A stretch of 64,000 nucleotides of DNA, from contig JACDQD010000003.1 in assembly GCA_019843655.1 (NCBI GenBank), forward strand, positions 6,140,925 through 6,204,924. Direction: 5' to 3'. Position numbers and translations under genes: made by a program. The notes under the pieces were generated by a model that had not been told where the DNA came from, ran no database searches, and saw only the letters and a list, made by a program, of their open reading frames with translations. The DNA comes from Lethocerus indicus. Lineage: Eukaryota > Arthropoda > Insecta > Hemiptera > Belostomatidae. Shown in pieces: positions 24,808 to 37,100 of the stretch (position 1 is the first letter of the stretch; the number at the start of each line of letters is the position of its first letter).

Positions 24808-26008
24808 TACGCGCCACACTCTTTACCATCACCCAAACTCCCCTATCAAATAAACTGCATACGTTAAGGCCCACATTTTATCCTTGTATTGTCCGAAATC
24901 GATATGAAATATAAAATAGCGAAAACGGTTTGGCGGTTAAGCGACGTACGACGATTTTACCGTCGGGTGTCGCTCCGCCCACCTGCGCCGACAAATTATA
25001 AACGCCCGCCCCCGGACGACCGTCCCCGCGAAAACTCCGACTCGGCGTATACGCTGAATGTTCAACGGCTCAGAATGTGCCTGGCGGAGAACAATTTTTC
25101 GAGGACTCGGTGCGGAGACGCCGAATAAATAAGTATTGTATTACGGGAGGGAGGGTCAGGGTGTGCGGGTGCGGGGGCGGCGACCGCCATTTTGTCCCCG
25201 GCCCGAGGCCACGCCCCCGGCCCCTCACCTGTCAGCCGCCACCCCCACCGCCCACACAGGTGATCTCGACGCCCGGCCGCCCTCCTCTTCCGCGCTACGA
25301 TTAAAACAGACCGATTCCTCCCTCCGCCAGTATTTAACTTAACGGTGACAACTTGGTGAGAGCGTCCGGCGTCGTCGGCAGGGGGTGGGAGGGAGGGTGG
25401 CGGGTCGCGGCCGGGGTTAACAATAAAAACCTCCGCTATAAATACAAATTAACCTCGATTAGAAATGGGACTGGCGGGCGGGCGGACCCGCGGGAGTTTC
25501 CCAAGGGGCCGCGCGACCGGCCAATTAAAAAAAAATGCCCGAGCCGTCATTAAATTGTTGGTAACTGAGGAGTTGACCCTCCGGCCAGTAGGAGAGCCGT
25601 CCAGGGCCGGCCGCGGGGTCAATTGGGGAGGTCCCGCTTTGTTGACACCAATCTAACAGATGTTGTGTACACATACGCACACTCGGGGGGACCGCCCGTC
25701 ACACGTGCGTCCCAACGCCCCCCGCACACCGCCCCCGCCGACACGACACATCACTCCACCGAACGCCCCCGTACGCGGTAAAATACCGGCAGTGCGCCGT
25801 ACGGACCCGCCGCCCGCGAGCTCGGGTACCGCGTGCGGGTCCTATTGGTTTACTGGCCGCATAATAGTTTCTATATAAATAGTACGGCGGCGAGGTAAAA
25901 AATATGAAAAAAAACGCGGAGCCTTTTAACACTATGGGGGTAACCACCTGGGTAACTTTAGCCGGACATGTGGGCCGACACAATGCGCCGCCGGACCGTT
26001 TCGCCCAC

Positions 26009-26058
26009 ATCCCTGGAGGAGGAGGAGGAGGAGGAGAAGGAGGAGGAGAAGGAGGAGG
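26009..26058. repeat. GGA-triplet repeat
   Basis: GGAGGA repeats with two GAA interruptions, in proposed intron 1. Purine-rich on the plus strand. Confidence 0.85.
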
Positions 26059-26445
26059 ACCCCTCCGGTGAAGATGGGGGTCACCTGGGCCCGCTACCCT
26101 CCTGTCGATATCGGAGATGAGTAATAAGTGAGGCCGCCAATGTGTAACGTGAATCACCGCACCGCCGGCCCGAAGATAAAGCGCCGCCACCTTAGTCATA
26201 CGAGCGCCCCCCCGCGGGACTAAGAACCGCAATATCCTATTCTCCCGGTTAAAGGACGATAATCGACCTACCGTCCGATGGGGCCCTATCCGAGGAATAT
26301 AAACACTGGGGTGGCACTGATATTTACACCGAGGACGACGCCCGCCGCGGTGCGGTCACGGTACGCGACGATATTTGGGCGCCCGGTAAGCGAGAAAAAG
26401 GATAATTAAAATAATTAAAATGCTCATCCTGCTAGAGGGACTTAC

Positions 26446-26542
26446 GTTGACAGGTCCATATATTGGCCAGGCTCCAGAGGCGGTACGAGTAGCTGTCGAA
26501 ACATGCTGCCGACGGATACATATTGAGTGTGCCAGTGACCAT
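26446..26542 (-). CDS. zfh1: Proposed first coding exon of zfh1
   Basis: A 97-base coding part: 32 codons plus one base. ATG at 26542-26540 lies in GCCATGG, a good initiation context, and is the first ATG after an in-frame TAG at 26707-26705. The peptide runs MVTGTLNMYPSAACFDSYS and ends LANIWTCQ, before donor CAAC|GTAAGT. The overhanging C joins TG of the exon at 22983 to make a Leu codon, so phases agree. The resulting 781-residue product is close to the 747 residues I recall for the short Drosophila form. I do not recognise the peptide itself. It could belong to one of several alternative first exons, or be a non-coding leader whose ORF is incidental; cDNA evidence would settle it. Confidence 0.5.
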
Positions 26543-26840
26543 GGCAGACTGAGCGGGCAGCGGTGCCCTGGGGGCCGAGCCGCCCCCACCCACACCCCCA
26601 CCCGCGCACCGCCCGGGGGATGGTCTGGTGGGGGGGCCGCCAGCCGGACATTGCCGAGCCCGCCCGAGCGGCCCCGACCGCCGCCGCCCCGCCCCGCCCC
26701 CGCGCTAATTTGACTTTTAACCCCCGAGAGGGGGTTGGGGCGGCCCACCGGCACATTAAAACCGCCCTCACTTCACTGCCACCCCCCGCCCTGTCACTCC
26801 TCTACACTGTCCCCTTCCTTGTACTCCACTGACACACTAC
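26543..26840 (-). promoter_or_regulatory. zfh1: GC-rich 5' UTR / candidate zfh1 promoter
   Basis: Immediately upstream of the proposed start codon, with very high GC and CpG content. Overlapping GC boxes read GGGGCGGGGCGGGGC on the gene strand near 26700-26686. No convincing TATA box or initiator can be assigned, and the transcription start is not visible. It could equally be wholly 5' UTR. Confidence 0.35.
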
Positions 26841-29475
26841 GCCCTCTACTTTTTACCCACAATATTTTCCCAGTCCAACTTCGCCTTCCAAATTTATCCC
26901 GGTCGATCGATTCCAAGAGAAACAAATAGCGCGTCTATAAACATAAAGGTTCCCGAGATAGAATATTTACGATTATTATCCAGACACTGCTGTACATTCG
27001 CAGAAATAAACTTTAAATTATCCGCACCTCAAACTTACGAAAATTGCATTTCGGGGATAATTCGGTCCGACGCGGATTAATAATAATAAGATTCCAACCC
27101 GGGTCATTTCCCTACCATCTAATGGTGTTACGCTAGACACGATAATTCGAAATAATTGATTTTTCGTTAAATATGTATAGAATATCGAGGACAGTTTACA
27201 AACATTGTTTAATACACGCACATTTCCCCGCGGGCCTTTCTACGTTTATGAATATTTCGACAAAATCGGTAACGTCAGTTATTAGAAAAGGGACTACTAA
27301 GCGGATGTTTGAAAATTGTTTTTTCCCTCCTAATTGTAGACATGACGCTTCATAGACTTGGGCGGTCTGTATTGATTTGAAAACTGTTAACAAAAGGGCG
27401 TTTAAAACGTTTGAAATTATTAATAGAGAGCCGTTGGGTTTGGGGAATGAGGGGTTGGTGGGGGCGAATACGGGGCTCTCTACTTATAACAGCGAAAGAG
27501 AGTCGGGCCTCGTCCGTACCCGGTTTATTCTGACCGCGCTTTGTGCAGCTGGTCAAACCGTGACCCTCCCGGCTTTCACCATTCGCAAACAACTCCCAGT
27601 TTAGATTTCCGGAGTCGCTGGAAAAACCGGACTCTCGAGAACGGCGCACGACGGGCGGAAGGCCCACTCTGAATTGGCCTAAAGACAAAGCCCCGTTAAA
27701 TCGTCACAGTCATCGGGCTACAGCGAGAGTGGTCGTAGAAAATTTCGAAAGGACGAATAATAAAAGTCGTATATTTTACCGACTAATGGGGCAAAGCCGG
27801 TCGGTAAAGTGGATAATTTCTGTCCATCTTCTCCAGTTCTTGCAGTAGGGTACGTAAAAGACAATTATTGCAACATTAATTGTAACGTTTAATACAGACA
27901 ATATGGCAAGGATTTCAGTTTCGGGCCCGACTCCTGCTCGGAAATGAAAATCCGAAACCTGTTTAAAAATCGAGCCGTACTTATTTAAGTAACAAAAAAA
28001 GGTAATAAAGCCCGGGTGGGAGGGGCGGCCGCCGCCAGGTACCTACCGCCATCTGGGCCCCTACCTAACCAACTAAGGTTCACTACCTGTTCTCACGCCG
28101 GATTCTTGGTGGGCGTATTAAAGAGTCTGGGACTTTAATTTTTTTTCCCCGTCTCCTTTCCGCCTAAGGCCGTCCGGACCGAGGGCGAGACGGGCCGCCG
28201 CACGCATTACCATGACCTCGAAACCCAGAGCTTTCGCAACCAGACACACCAACTGCACCCGATGCAACGACAGCGCATGAGGACTTAACTGCGCTCAACC
28301 ATTTATATTGCAATATTTAAATGAAATGTTCACGAGAGAAGCCCCCGCCCCCATCTCGTTAAGAGATAACGGAAATTCCCGTTTGAGTGTGACGTCTACG
28401 CCTAGCCAATAGATCCTAAGAAAAATATGACTATTGTCGTTGAACCCTAGACGCGAGGTTCCCGTAAACAATTTGTAATTAATCATTAAATAAAAAATTT
28501 AATTATTTCGAAGAAATTTGAAACTTTTATCCAGCGAAGCTCAAATCGAATCATTAAATTAGTAAGCCATCTACGCATACATTTACGGTACTGGAAAGGG
28601 CGACAAAAACGCGTAGGCACGAAATGACGACAGGCTGCCGCGCTTATATATTTACAATACCGGATAAATTTCCGGTTTTTTGTACGTGTAATAACGGTTA
28701 CGGACTGACCCCGATATTGACAGTAGTATAGTGGAGATCATAAACTGTAACTAAATACAAGTTTCAATTCGATGATAATTTTAGACTCGTTTAGGGTTCA
28801 ATTTTATATTGGTCTACCTAAGATAAATAGAGTGGGCAGAGTACCTGACCTGAGGCAATGGTCGAGTGGGACACAGATCGTGGGGATCGGGGATGAGTCA
28901 TGGGGTGCCCGTTAAACTGGTGATATACCCGGCCGACTGATAACCCGGTGACGCATGTCCAGATCGGCAAACAGGACAACAATGGATATTCCACAGCCGA
29001 ACGTTGAGCGAAAATTCGCCAGATTTACTAAGCAGATTCATCGGTTAGTAATACTAAGGGGGGGGGGTTCGCCTTTAGGAGTGATAATTGTGGGTTTTCC
29101 GGACTCATTTCTATAACAAGTAGTTCATTTGTTCCTAATAAGTCTTTTCAGTGGGACAAAACCCACTTTAGGATCAAATGGATCGCAGGAATTAAAAATA
29201 TATTTGTATTATATTGGTCTATTGGTATTGATTGTAAACCTCATTTACGAAATCTTTATTCGTATCATTTTCCATAATATTCATACTAATGTATATACAT
29301 AAGCATATAAAGCTCTTTTGTAAGAAAAAAATTACAAATTGGGTCAACACGATTACTACCAACTTTCTCTAGTTTCGTCACGAACTGGGCTATCGATAAA
29401 AAACAAATCTTTTATATTTTGTTTTTAAGCCATTACAATTTCAGTAGCGACAGCAATTAATTTCGCGGAAATACA

Positions 29476-29496
29476 ACTGACGTGAATCACGTCAGT
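29476..29496. promoter_or_regulatory. Near-perfect palindrome with two CRE half-sites
   Basis: Arms ACTGACGTGA and TCACGTCAGT flank a single central A. Each arm contains TGACG/CGTCA, the half-site bound by CREB/ATF-type bZIP factors. It lies about 3 kb upstream of the proposed zfh1 start. Its function is inferred only. Confidence 0.4.
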
Positions 29497-31255
29497 GTGT
29501 CTGCTGTCATAAGAGCGATTTAGTCGATATCTGGATGGCTTGAGTCATTTAGAGCAGAGATAGTTAGTTGTTGGTTCTAAAAGTGTGACGACTTGACCCT
29601 AAGCGACGTGGCTTATGAACAGGCACAGAGCAATCACTAATCGGAGGCTCATCCAAACTTCTATTTGTAATTTACTTTTTCTACAAAATTGTTCTACATT
29701 TCCTTTTCAAATAACAGGGGTTTTACCAGGTTTTTAAAATAAAAGGTAATACAGAGTATTATTAGTTATTCTTAAGTACATCTGACTTTCAGCGGGAGGC
29801 CTTATTATCGACCATTGTTCAAAATTAAAATTTTGTCCAAACAAATTAAATGAACAACCTTTAACTGCAAAATACATAACGTCTACGTATATACTGGCAA
29901 ATTGTGTTTTATACTTGTAAAGTAAATTACTGATATATAGGTCACAATTTGAATATCTGTTGCAACTTGTCTTTTAAACACAGGTTAACACGTTTAGGTT
30001 TCTTAAACGGAATTGTACCAAAGAGGGCGAGACTTAAAATAGTTGGAGTCCGTATAGACTTTGAAGTAGTAAAGTAATGTCTGTAGCGAAGGTTCCCACG
30101 TTATCAAAATGTAGACTTTTACATCGATGAAGATAATAGACTAGTCTGTTTACAGTAATCAATTTCAAAGGTTCGTATACTGACGGTTCTATCGACGGGT
30201 CTGTTTATTTATTTGGCCATTTAACTGGCCCGTTCAGTGAGGAAGGCGGCCGTGTTTGCCGTCGAAACGTCCTAATCTTTATGTTTTATTAGAGGCTGAG
30301 ATAAGGCCGGGATGAGGTGATACGGGCAGCGGTGATTCAACCTTACATAACAAATCTAATAATAATTCACTGTGAATATATTCTAACCGTCAGGTTCGTC
30401 CTGTGTTTAAGACTGTCTGTTAAGTTATAATTCGCGAGAATCTGACGAGCCGCCACCAGACCTTTCTGAAGAAACACAAGTATAATACTACCCGACAGAA
30501 TTCCTGGAGAAAAAATAAACGATAAATGGAGGTAGTTTCTCACACCGGATGGATGTCTTTAGAGCGGCATTTCACAGAAGGTTAAACAGAAACAAAAAGA
30601 AAACATTTTTCTCAGATTTAAAGGAGCCGACACCGTTCTGTGAGGGAAGCGGCGATAATCCCCCGCCGGCTGCTCAGCCTTTTACGAGATAAGCTCGGAA
30701 AAATAACCTTAGCAACTACCTTCAGGATTAGCAGTCAAACTCTCCACACTACCCTTATAACTGTCGTCCCAGTTTTCTTATTTCCAGTCCCAAGCCCTAT
30801 ATGAAGTACTGTGCCCATATTTTGGTACTGTACAGGTCTACAGGTAGTACGACAATAAGGCGTGTATGAATCTAGGAAGCTTCGGTTACTGAACAGACCC
30901 ATTAGCTAGAAATATTGTAATTATCATACGGCAATAATAAAATGAAGGGAATTCCTGACCCCGGGATGGTTCGGTGGCAGACCGCGAGCCTCTCGTAAAG
31001 TCAATTAGTTTCTGAACTGGCGGTAACAGTGACGTGCCAGGTTTCCGGATTCGAAATTCGAAACCTGGTCCAGTTGTGAGTATCGAATATGCATTCGAAG
31101 TCCGCAAATGTTTCCGGGGTTGCTGTTCGAGTCAACCTTCGATCTACTATTAATTATTCTCACCGATCCGGCTAGCTTGAATCAATAGCGGTGTGACCCG
31201 GGTCATGAGGGGGGGGGGCAGGCTCGGAGGTGGCGTCATTGAGTTTTCCGATGCG

Positions 31256-31291
31256 AGTGAGAGAGAGAGAGAGGGACAGCAGAACGAGAGC

Positions 31292-31330
<39 letters not shown>

Positions 31331-31331
31331 G
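31256..31331. repeat. Compound GA / GT / GA microsatellite
   Basis: GAGAGA run, then GTGTGT from about 31290 to 31312, then a second GAGAGA run ending in GGGAGGGAGGG. Confidence 0.95.
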
Positions 31332-33909
31332 GAGGGAGGGTGAGAGAGGAGGAGAACAGTGTAGAGCTTTGTTACGCCGCCAACCGACATATCGGAGGAG
31401 GGCTGCCCCGACGTACTTTCTTCTCTAGACAACAGACAAAGGCCTTGTCTTCACAGTGTAAAGGCTGAGGTGAGATTAAAACGATGACTCAATACGCCCC
31501 GTTTGTTGTTTCCTCGAGTGTATGGATTATCGTCAATTTCCTCATATTTATCAGTTATTTAACCGTCGAACATGTTTTATTTAAGTAGCCGTAAAGCGTC
31601 TGCCAGAATGCAAAGCGAAAGATACTTATGGAACGATATTTAGAGCAGTTCGTGTGGGCAAAATTATCACATATAATGCGTATATACAGTAGTAAAATAA
31701 AATACTATTTGTTTCAACTAATTATTTTTCTTCGTTAGTATTATAACAAATTGATAACTATAGCTGCACGTAGATATTAATGAGAATCGCCATTGTAATG
31801 TATTAGTATGTTATTCTGTTTTTTTACAGTATTATAGTAATTTCACTTTCATTAATTTATTTACAGTCTTCTAAAAAGGAATATGTCTTATTTTGTCTTC
31901 ATATATTGGGAAACAAATGTCATCGATAATAAACGAAAAAAATTAAGGTCAATTATGGAGACAGAATTTCTTTGGAGTTTCCACGTTGTATGCACTTGGG
32001 ACTCTATAAATCAACAATTATTCATATTTCATCGTTACGACGCTGCCTAGGTTGTCCGATACGAATTCTAAAATTTCGTCTTATTGCGACCTCTATATAT
32101 GTGAGGAACACCGCTATCTAATCTCACAACGACAAAAATGCGTTATTAAAACGATTAGTTTTCGTCTATTTCTGGCCACCGGGTAAAACTGACCCCGCCA
32201 AATCGGTTCCTGGAATTGTTCGATGAGCTCAAGGGTCAAGGAGGAAAAAATCCACGGACGGTAGGGTGGGCTGAGAAGGGGTTCAGAGATTGATGTAGGG
32301 GGTAGTGGGGGAGCGTGATTCTCTCTCACCCCCCCATCCCCTCCAACCCTCCCTCCACTACGGGTCGGTAGTATATTCCCCAACAGTAGGTGACTCATAA
32401 TCTGCGGCGGACCCGCTGTTAAGCGGCTCCCGCGAGTGGTTTCACGACCCGGGGTGAGAGAGAGAGAGGGGGTGAGAAAGAGAATCAAAACAGAATTACA
32501 AGAGAATTATGCCCAACCATGAGAATTCGAGCACTCCGCCTACGAGCTTTACCGCTAAGGGTGTTTATTCACGGACAGCAGACATTTAAATCCCTCTGTA
32601 CGCACCGGTCGAAACAACGCTGTTATGCGACCGATTTGTTCCATTTAAAAACGTCGTTTTATCTTTCAACGTGCGAATACTTTAAGTTTCACTTCAATGT
32701 CATACAATGATCGAAAAGTCGAAGTTCGCCTCCTTTAAATTTCGTCAGCCGACGATCACTTCCTCAACCGGTTCCCGTCGCTCTATCCGTCACATGGGAC
32801 ACACATGTTGTCACATTTGTCGTACGAAGGTTAGTTTATTACGTTACAATGAAGGTCGCATATTCCGTTTGCGCCCGCTGTAATTGTACGCCGATCGACT
32901 ATTAAAAAAAGTTAATTGTGGGTTTGTTTGCATTTGTTCGCGCCTCGACAGAGAAGGTGAGAGTGTCAGATTTGAGTGCTCAGTTCCCGATCTGTTTATA
33001 GACATTTATTTTTTTTGTTATCGTGTATAGTAATTGTTGCTGGCTTTTGCGCATCATTATGTTCTAGTCGGCACGTTTGTTCCGTCGATATTTCTTTTTC
33101 TTTTCTCTTAATATCGATACTTTTTTCCTAATTATCCGAGCTATCCAGTTTTTATCATTATGGCTGTCTGCGGCATATCTACCACTGAGTCGGAATTGTC
33201 TGTTTTTTGTCGCAATATCACCTCCCTATTTATCATTTCACTGACGGTTTCTAGTTTAAATGAAAAATTGCGATCGATGGATTATTATTTAATTTCCATT
33301 TCGGCGTCGAACGTGTCCGGTACGACAGCTGTGCCGCGACGACGCTTTTGTACTATGGGTAGGGGTGAGGGGTGAGGGGTGAGGGGGTTTTAACCGTGAC
33401 ACGGTAGTCCGGCCCATACAAGTGTATCAACGGTGTCGGCGAGGGTGGTTGGAGTGTCACCTTGTTCCAGAGTTATTGTGCGCGACACAAACCGGCGGCA
33501 GCACATCTGGCCTGATTTACACCCCCTCTCATTAATATATCTCCCGTAGGACCTACCCCACCTTCCCTCATCCCGCTACACTCCCTATCCCACATTTAAC
33601 CCACTGTCTTCGCCCTTTATTCTAGATCCCTCCACCGGGCCAGTCACGTGTCGGGAACAATAGTTTTGGGGACACCCCCTCCCCGCGATAGTCTGAGGGG
33701 TTGGGAAAAGTAAGAGTAATTTCGATGCGTAAAAAATAACCATAACTCATGACGCCGTTAGTCCCCCTCCACAGTAGTCTCATATTAATTAGAGCCTACT
33801 GCTTTATACCCCCGATGACAACACCGTCTAGCTTTACAGAACTGTCTGCCCTATTGAGGTGGTAAAACTACTACCTCTTTTTTCGACTTCGAAAATTTTC
33901 AACCTTCAG

Positions 33910-34009
33910 NNNNNNNNNNNNNNNNNNNNNNNNNNNNNNNNNNNNNNNNNNNNNNNNNNNNNNNNNNNNNNNNNNNNNNNNNNNNNNNNNNNNNNNNNNN
34001 NNNNNNNNN
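33910..34009. other. Assembly gap (100 N)
   Basis: Exactly 100 N, the usual placeholder for a gap of unknown length. It abuts the 18S-like fragment and tandem array, so array length and left junction are unreliable. Confidence 0.99.
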
Positions 34010-34105
34010 AGGAATCAGACTGTACCTCTTGGTCCGAGAGGCCGGGTAACCCCGCTGATCCTACGTTGTGTTGTTGCGTATTAAATTGTTCCCCGCGATC
34101 CCCCG
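34010..34105 (+). pseudogene. Degenerate 18S rRNA-like fragment
   Basis: Reads AGGAATCAG, then TTGGTCCGAGAGGCCGGGTA, ACCCCGCTGATCCT, and further on AATTGTTCCCC. In order and spacing these parallel the strongly conserved 18S stretch AGGAATCAG ... TTGGCCGAGAGG ... CGGGTAACCCGCTGAACCTCC ... GCAATTGTTCCCC, as recalled from arthropod 18S. Differences at normally invariant bases (an extra C in GGGTAACCCC, changes after GAACCTCC) argue for a pseudogene or poor-quality sequence and not a working rRNA. It is cut off on the left by the assembly gap. Confidence 0.55.
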
Positions 34106-34149
34106 GCGGACCGTACGGTTTCGGTTGCGGAAGAGGAGGATCTTACTTT

Positions 34150-37100
34150 TTACTTGCAGTCGGCCGGACCCGCCACCGGGAGAACAGACGTGTGGTTATA
34201 GGCTGGCCCGACCACTCGTGTTTCCCTTCTCGGTGTGTGTAGTGAAGTCTCGGTTGTCCGGCCCACTGTGCGCCCAGGGTTTGTCCACCCGCTGGCCTGA
34301 GAGGCGCCCTGCGCGCTGCCCAGTGTGTTCGGCCGGGACCCCGCCACCGGGAGAGAACAGACGTGTGGTTATAGGCTAGCCCGACCACTCGTGTTTCCCT
34401 TCTCGGTGTGTGTGAGTCTCGTGTCCGCCCCACCGCGGGTTGTCCACTCGCTGGCCTTCTACGAGGCGCCCTGCGCGCTGCCCAGTGTGTTCGGCTGGGA
34501 CCCGCCACGGGAGAGAACAGACGTGGTTATGGCCAGCCCGACCACTCGTGTTTCCTCTCGGTGTGTGTAGTGAGAGTCCCGTTGTCCGCCCCACTGTGCG
34601 CCCGGCGGGTTCACTCCGCTGGCCTTCTACGAGAGGCGCCCCTGCGCGCGCCCAGTGTGTTCGGCTGGGACCCCCGCCACCGGGAAGAACAGACGTGGTT
34701 ATAGGCCAGCCCGACCACTCGTGCCCTTCCTCGGTGTGTGTAGTGAAGTCTGTTGTCCGCCCACTGCGCCCGGGTTGTCCACTCCGCTGGCCTTCTACGA
34801 GGCGCCCGCTGCCCAGTGTGGCCGGGGACCCCGCCACCGGGAGAGAACAGACGTGTGGTTATAGGCCAGCCCGACCACTCGTGTTTCCCTTCTCGGTGTG
34901 TGTAGAGAGTCTCGTTGTCCGCCCCACTGTGCGCCCGGGTTGTCCACCGCTGGCCTTCTACGAGAGACGCCCTGCGCGCTGCCCAGTGTGTTCGGCCGGG
35001 ACCCCCGCCACCGGGAGAACAGACGTGTGGTTACCCCCGCCACTGGCGAGAGGCGCCCTGCGCGCTGCCCAGTGTGTTCGAGCCACCGGAGAACAGACGT
35101 GGTTATAGGCCAGACCACGACCACTCGTGTTTCCCTTCTCGGTGTGTGTAGTGAGAGTCTCGTTGTCCGCCCCACTGTGCGCCCGGGTTGTCCACTCGCT
35201 GGCCTTCTACGAGAGGCGCCCTGCGCGCTGCCCAGTGTGTTCGGCCGGGACCCCCGCCACCGGGAGAGAACAGACGTGTGGTTATAGGCTAGCCCGACCA
35301 CTCGTGTTTCCCTTCTCGGTGTGTGTAGTGAGAGTCTCGTTGTCCGCCCCACTGTGCGCCCGGGTTGTCCACTCGCTGGCCTTCTACGAGAGGCGCCCTG
35401 CGCGCTGCCCAGTGTGTTCGGCCGGGACCCCCGCCACCGGGAGAGAACAGACGTGTGGTTATAGGCTAGCCCGACCACTCGTGTTTCCCTTCTCGGTGTG
35501 TAGTGTAGTCTCGTTGTCCGCCCCACTGTGCGCCCGGGTTGTCCACTCGCTGGCCTTCTACGAGAGGCGCCCTGCGCGCTGCCCAGTGTGTTCGGCCGGG
35601 ACCCCCGCCACCGGGAGAGAACAGACTTGTGGTTATCGGCTAGCCCGACCACTCGTGTTTCCCTTCTCGGTGTGTAGTGAGAGTCTCGTTGTCCGCCCCA
35701 CTGCGCCCGGGTTGTCCACTCGTTGGCCTTCAACGAGAGGCATCCGGCGCGCGGCCCAGTGTGTTCGGCCGGGACCCCCGCCTCCGGGAGAGAACAGACT
35801 TGTGGTTGTCGGCTAGCCCGACCACTCGTGTTTCCCTTCTCGGTGTGTGTAGTGAGAGTCTCGTTGTCCGCCCCACTGCGCCCGGGTTGTCCACTCGTTG
35901 GCCTTCAATGAGAGGCATCCGGCGCGCGGCCCAGTGTGTTCGGCCGGGACCCTCGCCTCCGGGAGAGAACAGACTTGTGGTATATCGGCTAGCCCGACCA
36001 CTCGTGTTTCCCTTCTCGGTGTGTAGTGAGAGTCTCGTTGTCCGCCCCACTGCGCCCGGGTTGTCCACTCGTTGGCCTTCAATGAGAGGCATCCGGCGCT
36101 CGGCCCAGTGTGTTCGGCCGGGACCCTCGCCTCCGGGAGAGAACAGACTTGTGGTATATCGGCTAGCCCGACCACTCGTGTTTCCCTTCTCGGTGTGTAG
36201 TGAGAGTCTCGTTGTCTGTGCGCCCGGGTTGTCCACTGGCCTTCTACGAGAGGCGCCCTGCGCGCTGCCCAGTGTGTTCGGCCGGGACCCCGCCACCGGG
36301 AGAGAACAGACGTGTGGTTATAGGCTAGGCCCGACCACTCGTGTTTCCCTTCTCGGTGTGTGTGTAGTGAGTCTCGTTGTCCGCCCTGTGCGCCCGGGTT
36401 GTCCACTCGCCCTTCTCGGAGGCGCCGCGCGCTGCCCAGTGTGTTCGGCCGGGACCCCCGCCACCGGGAGAGAACAGACGTGTGGTTATCGGCTAGCCCG
36501 ACCACTCGTGTTTCCCTTCTCGGTGTGTGTGTGAGAGTCTCGTTGTCCGCCCCACTGTGCGCCCGGGTGTCCACTCGCTGGCCTTCTACGAGGCGCCCTG
36601 CGTGCCCAGTGTGTTCGGCCGGGACCCCGCCACCGGGAGAGAACAGACGTGTGGTTATAGGCCAGGACCACTCGTGTTTCCCTTCTCGTGTGTGTAGTGA
36701 GAGTCTCGTTGTCCGCCCCACTGTGCGCCCGGGTTGTCCACTCGCTGGCCTTCTACGAGAGGCGCCCTGCGCGCTTGCCCAGTGTGTTCGGCCGGGACCC
36801 CCGCCACCGGGAGAGAACAGACGTGTGGTTATAGGCTAGCCCGACCACTCGTGTTTCCCTTCTCGGTGTGTGTAGTGAGAGTCTCGTTGTCCGCCCCACT
36901 GTGCGCCCGGGTTGTCCACTCGCTGGCCTTCTACGAGAGGCGCCCTGCGCGCTGCCCAGTGTGTTCGGCCGGGACCCCCGCCACCGGGAGAGAACAGACG
37001 TGTGGTTATAGGCTAGCCCGACCACTCGTGTTTCCCTTCTCGGTGTGTGTGTGAGAGTCTCGTTGTCCGCCCTGTGCGCCCGGGTTGTCCACTCGCTGGC

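Larger units (their letters stand above)
22984..26445 (-). other. zfh1: zfh1 intron 1 (3.46 kb, proposed)
   Basis: Phase-1 intron from donor C|GTAAGT (GT 26445-26444) to acceptor TTGCAG. The upstream 1.5 kb (about 24.9-26.4 kb) is GC-rich with five CACCTG/CAGGTG E-boxes (24980, 25226, 25257, 25945, 26082). The rest is mixed with an (AT)n tract. Small open frames in the GC-rich part lack motifs. Confidence 0.6.
26841..33909. other. Upstream non-coding DNA of zfh1
   Basis: No ORF with a family motif on either strand. Contents: alternating AT-rich and GC-rich blocks (GC-richer near 27400-27700, 28000-28270, 32200-32460, 33340-33700), a near-palindrome with two TGACG half-sites at 29476-29496, a GA/GT microsatellite at 31256-31331, and a short GGGGTGA tandem near 33358-33387. 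Further alternative first exons of zfh1 could be here but I cannot identify one. Confidence 0.5.
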
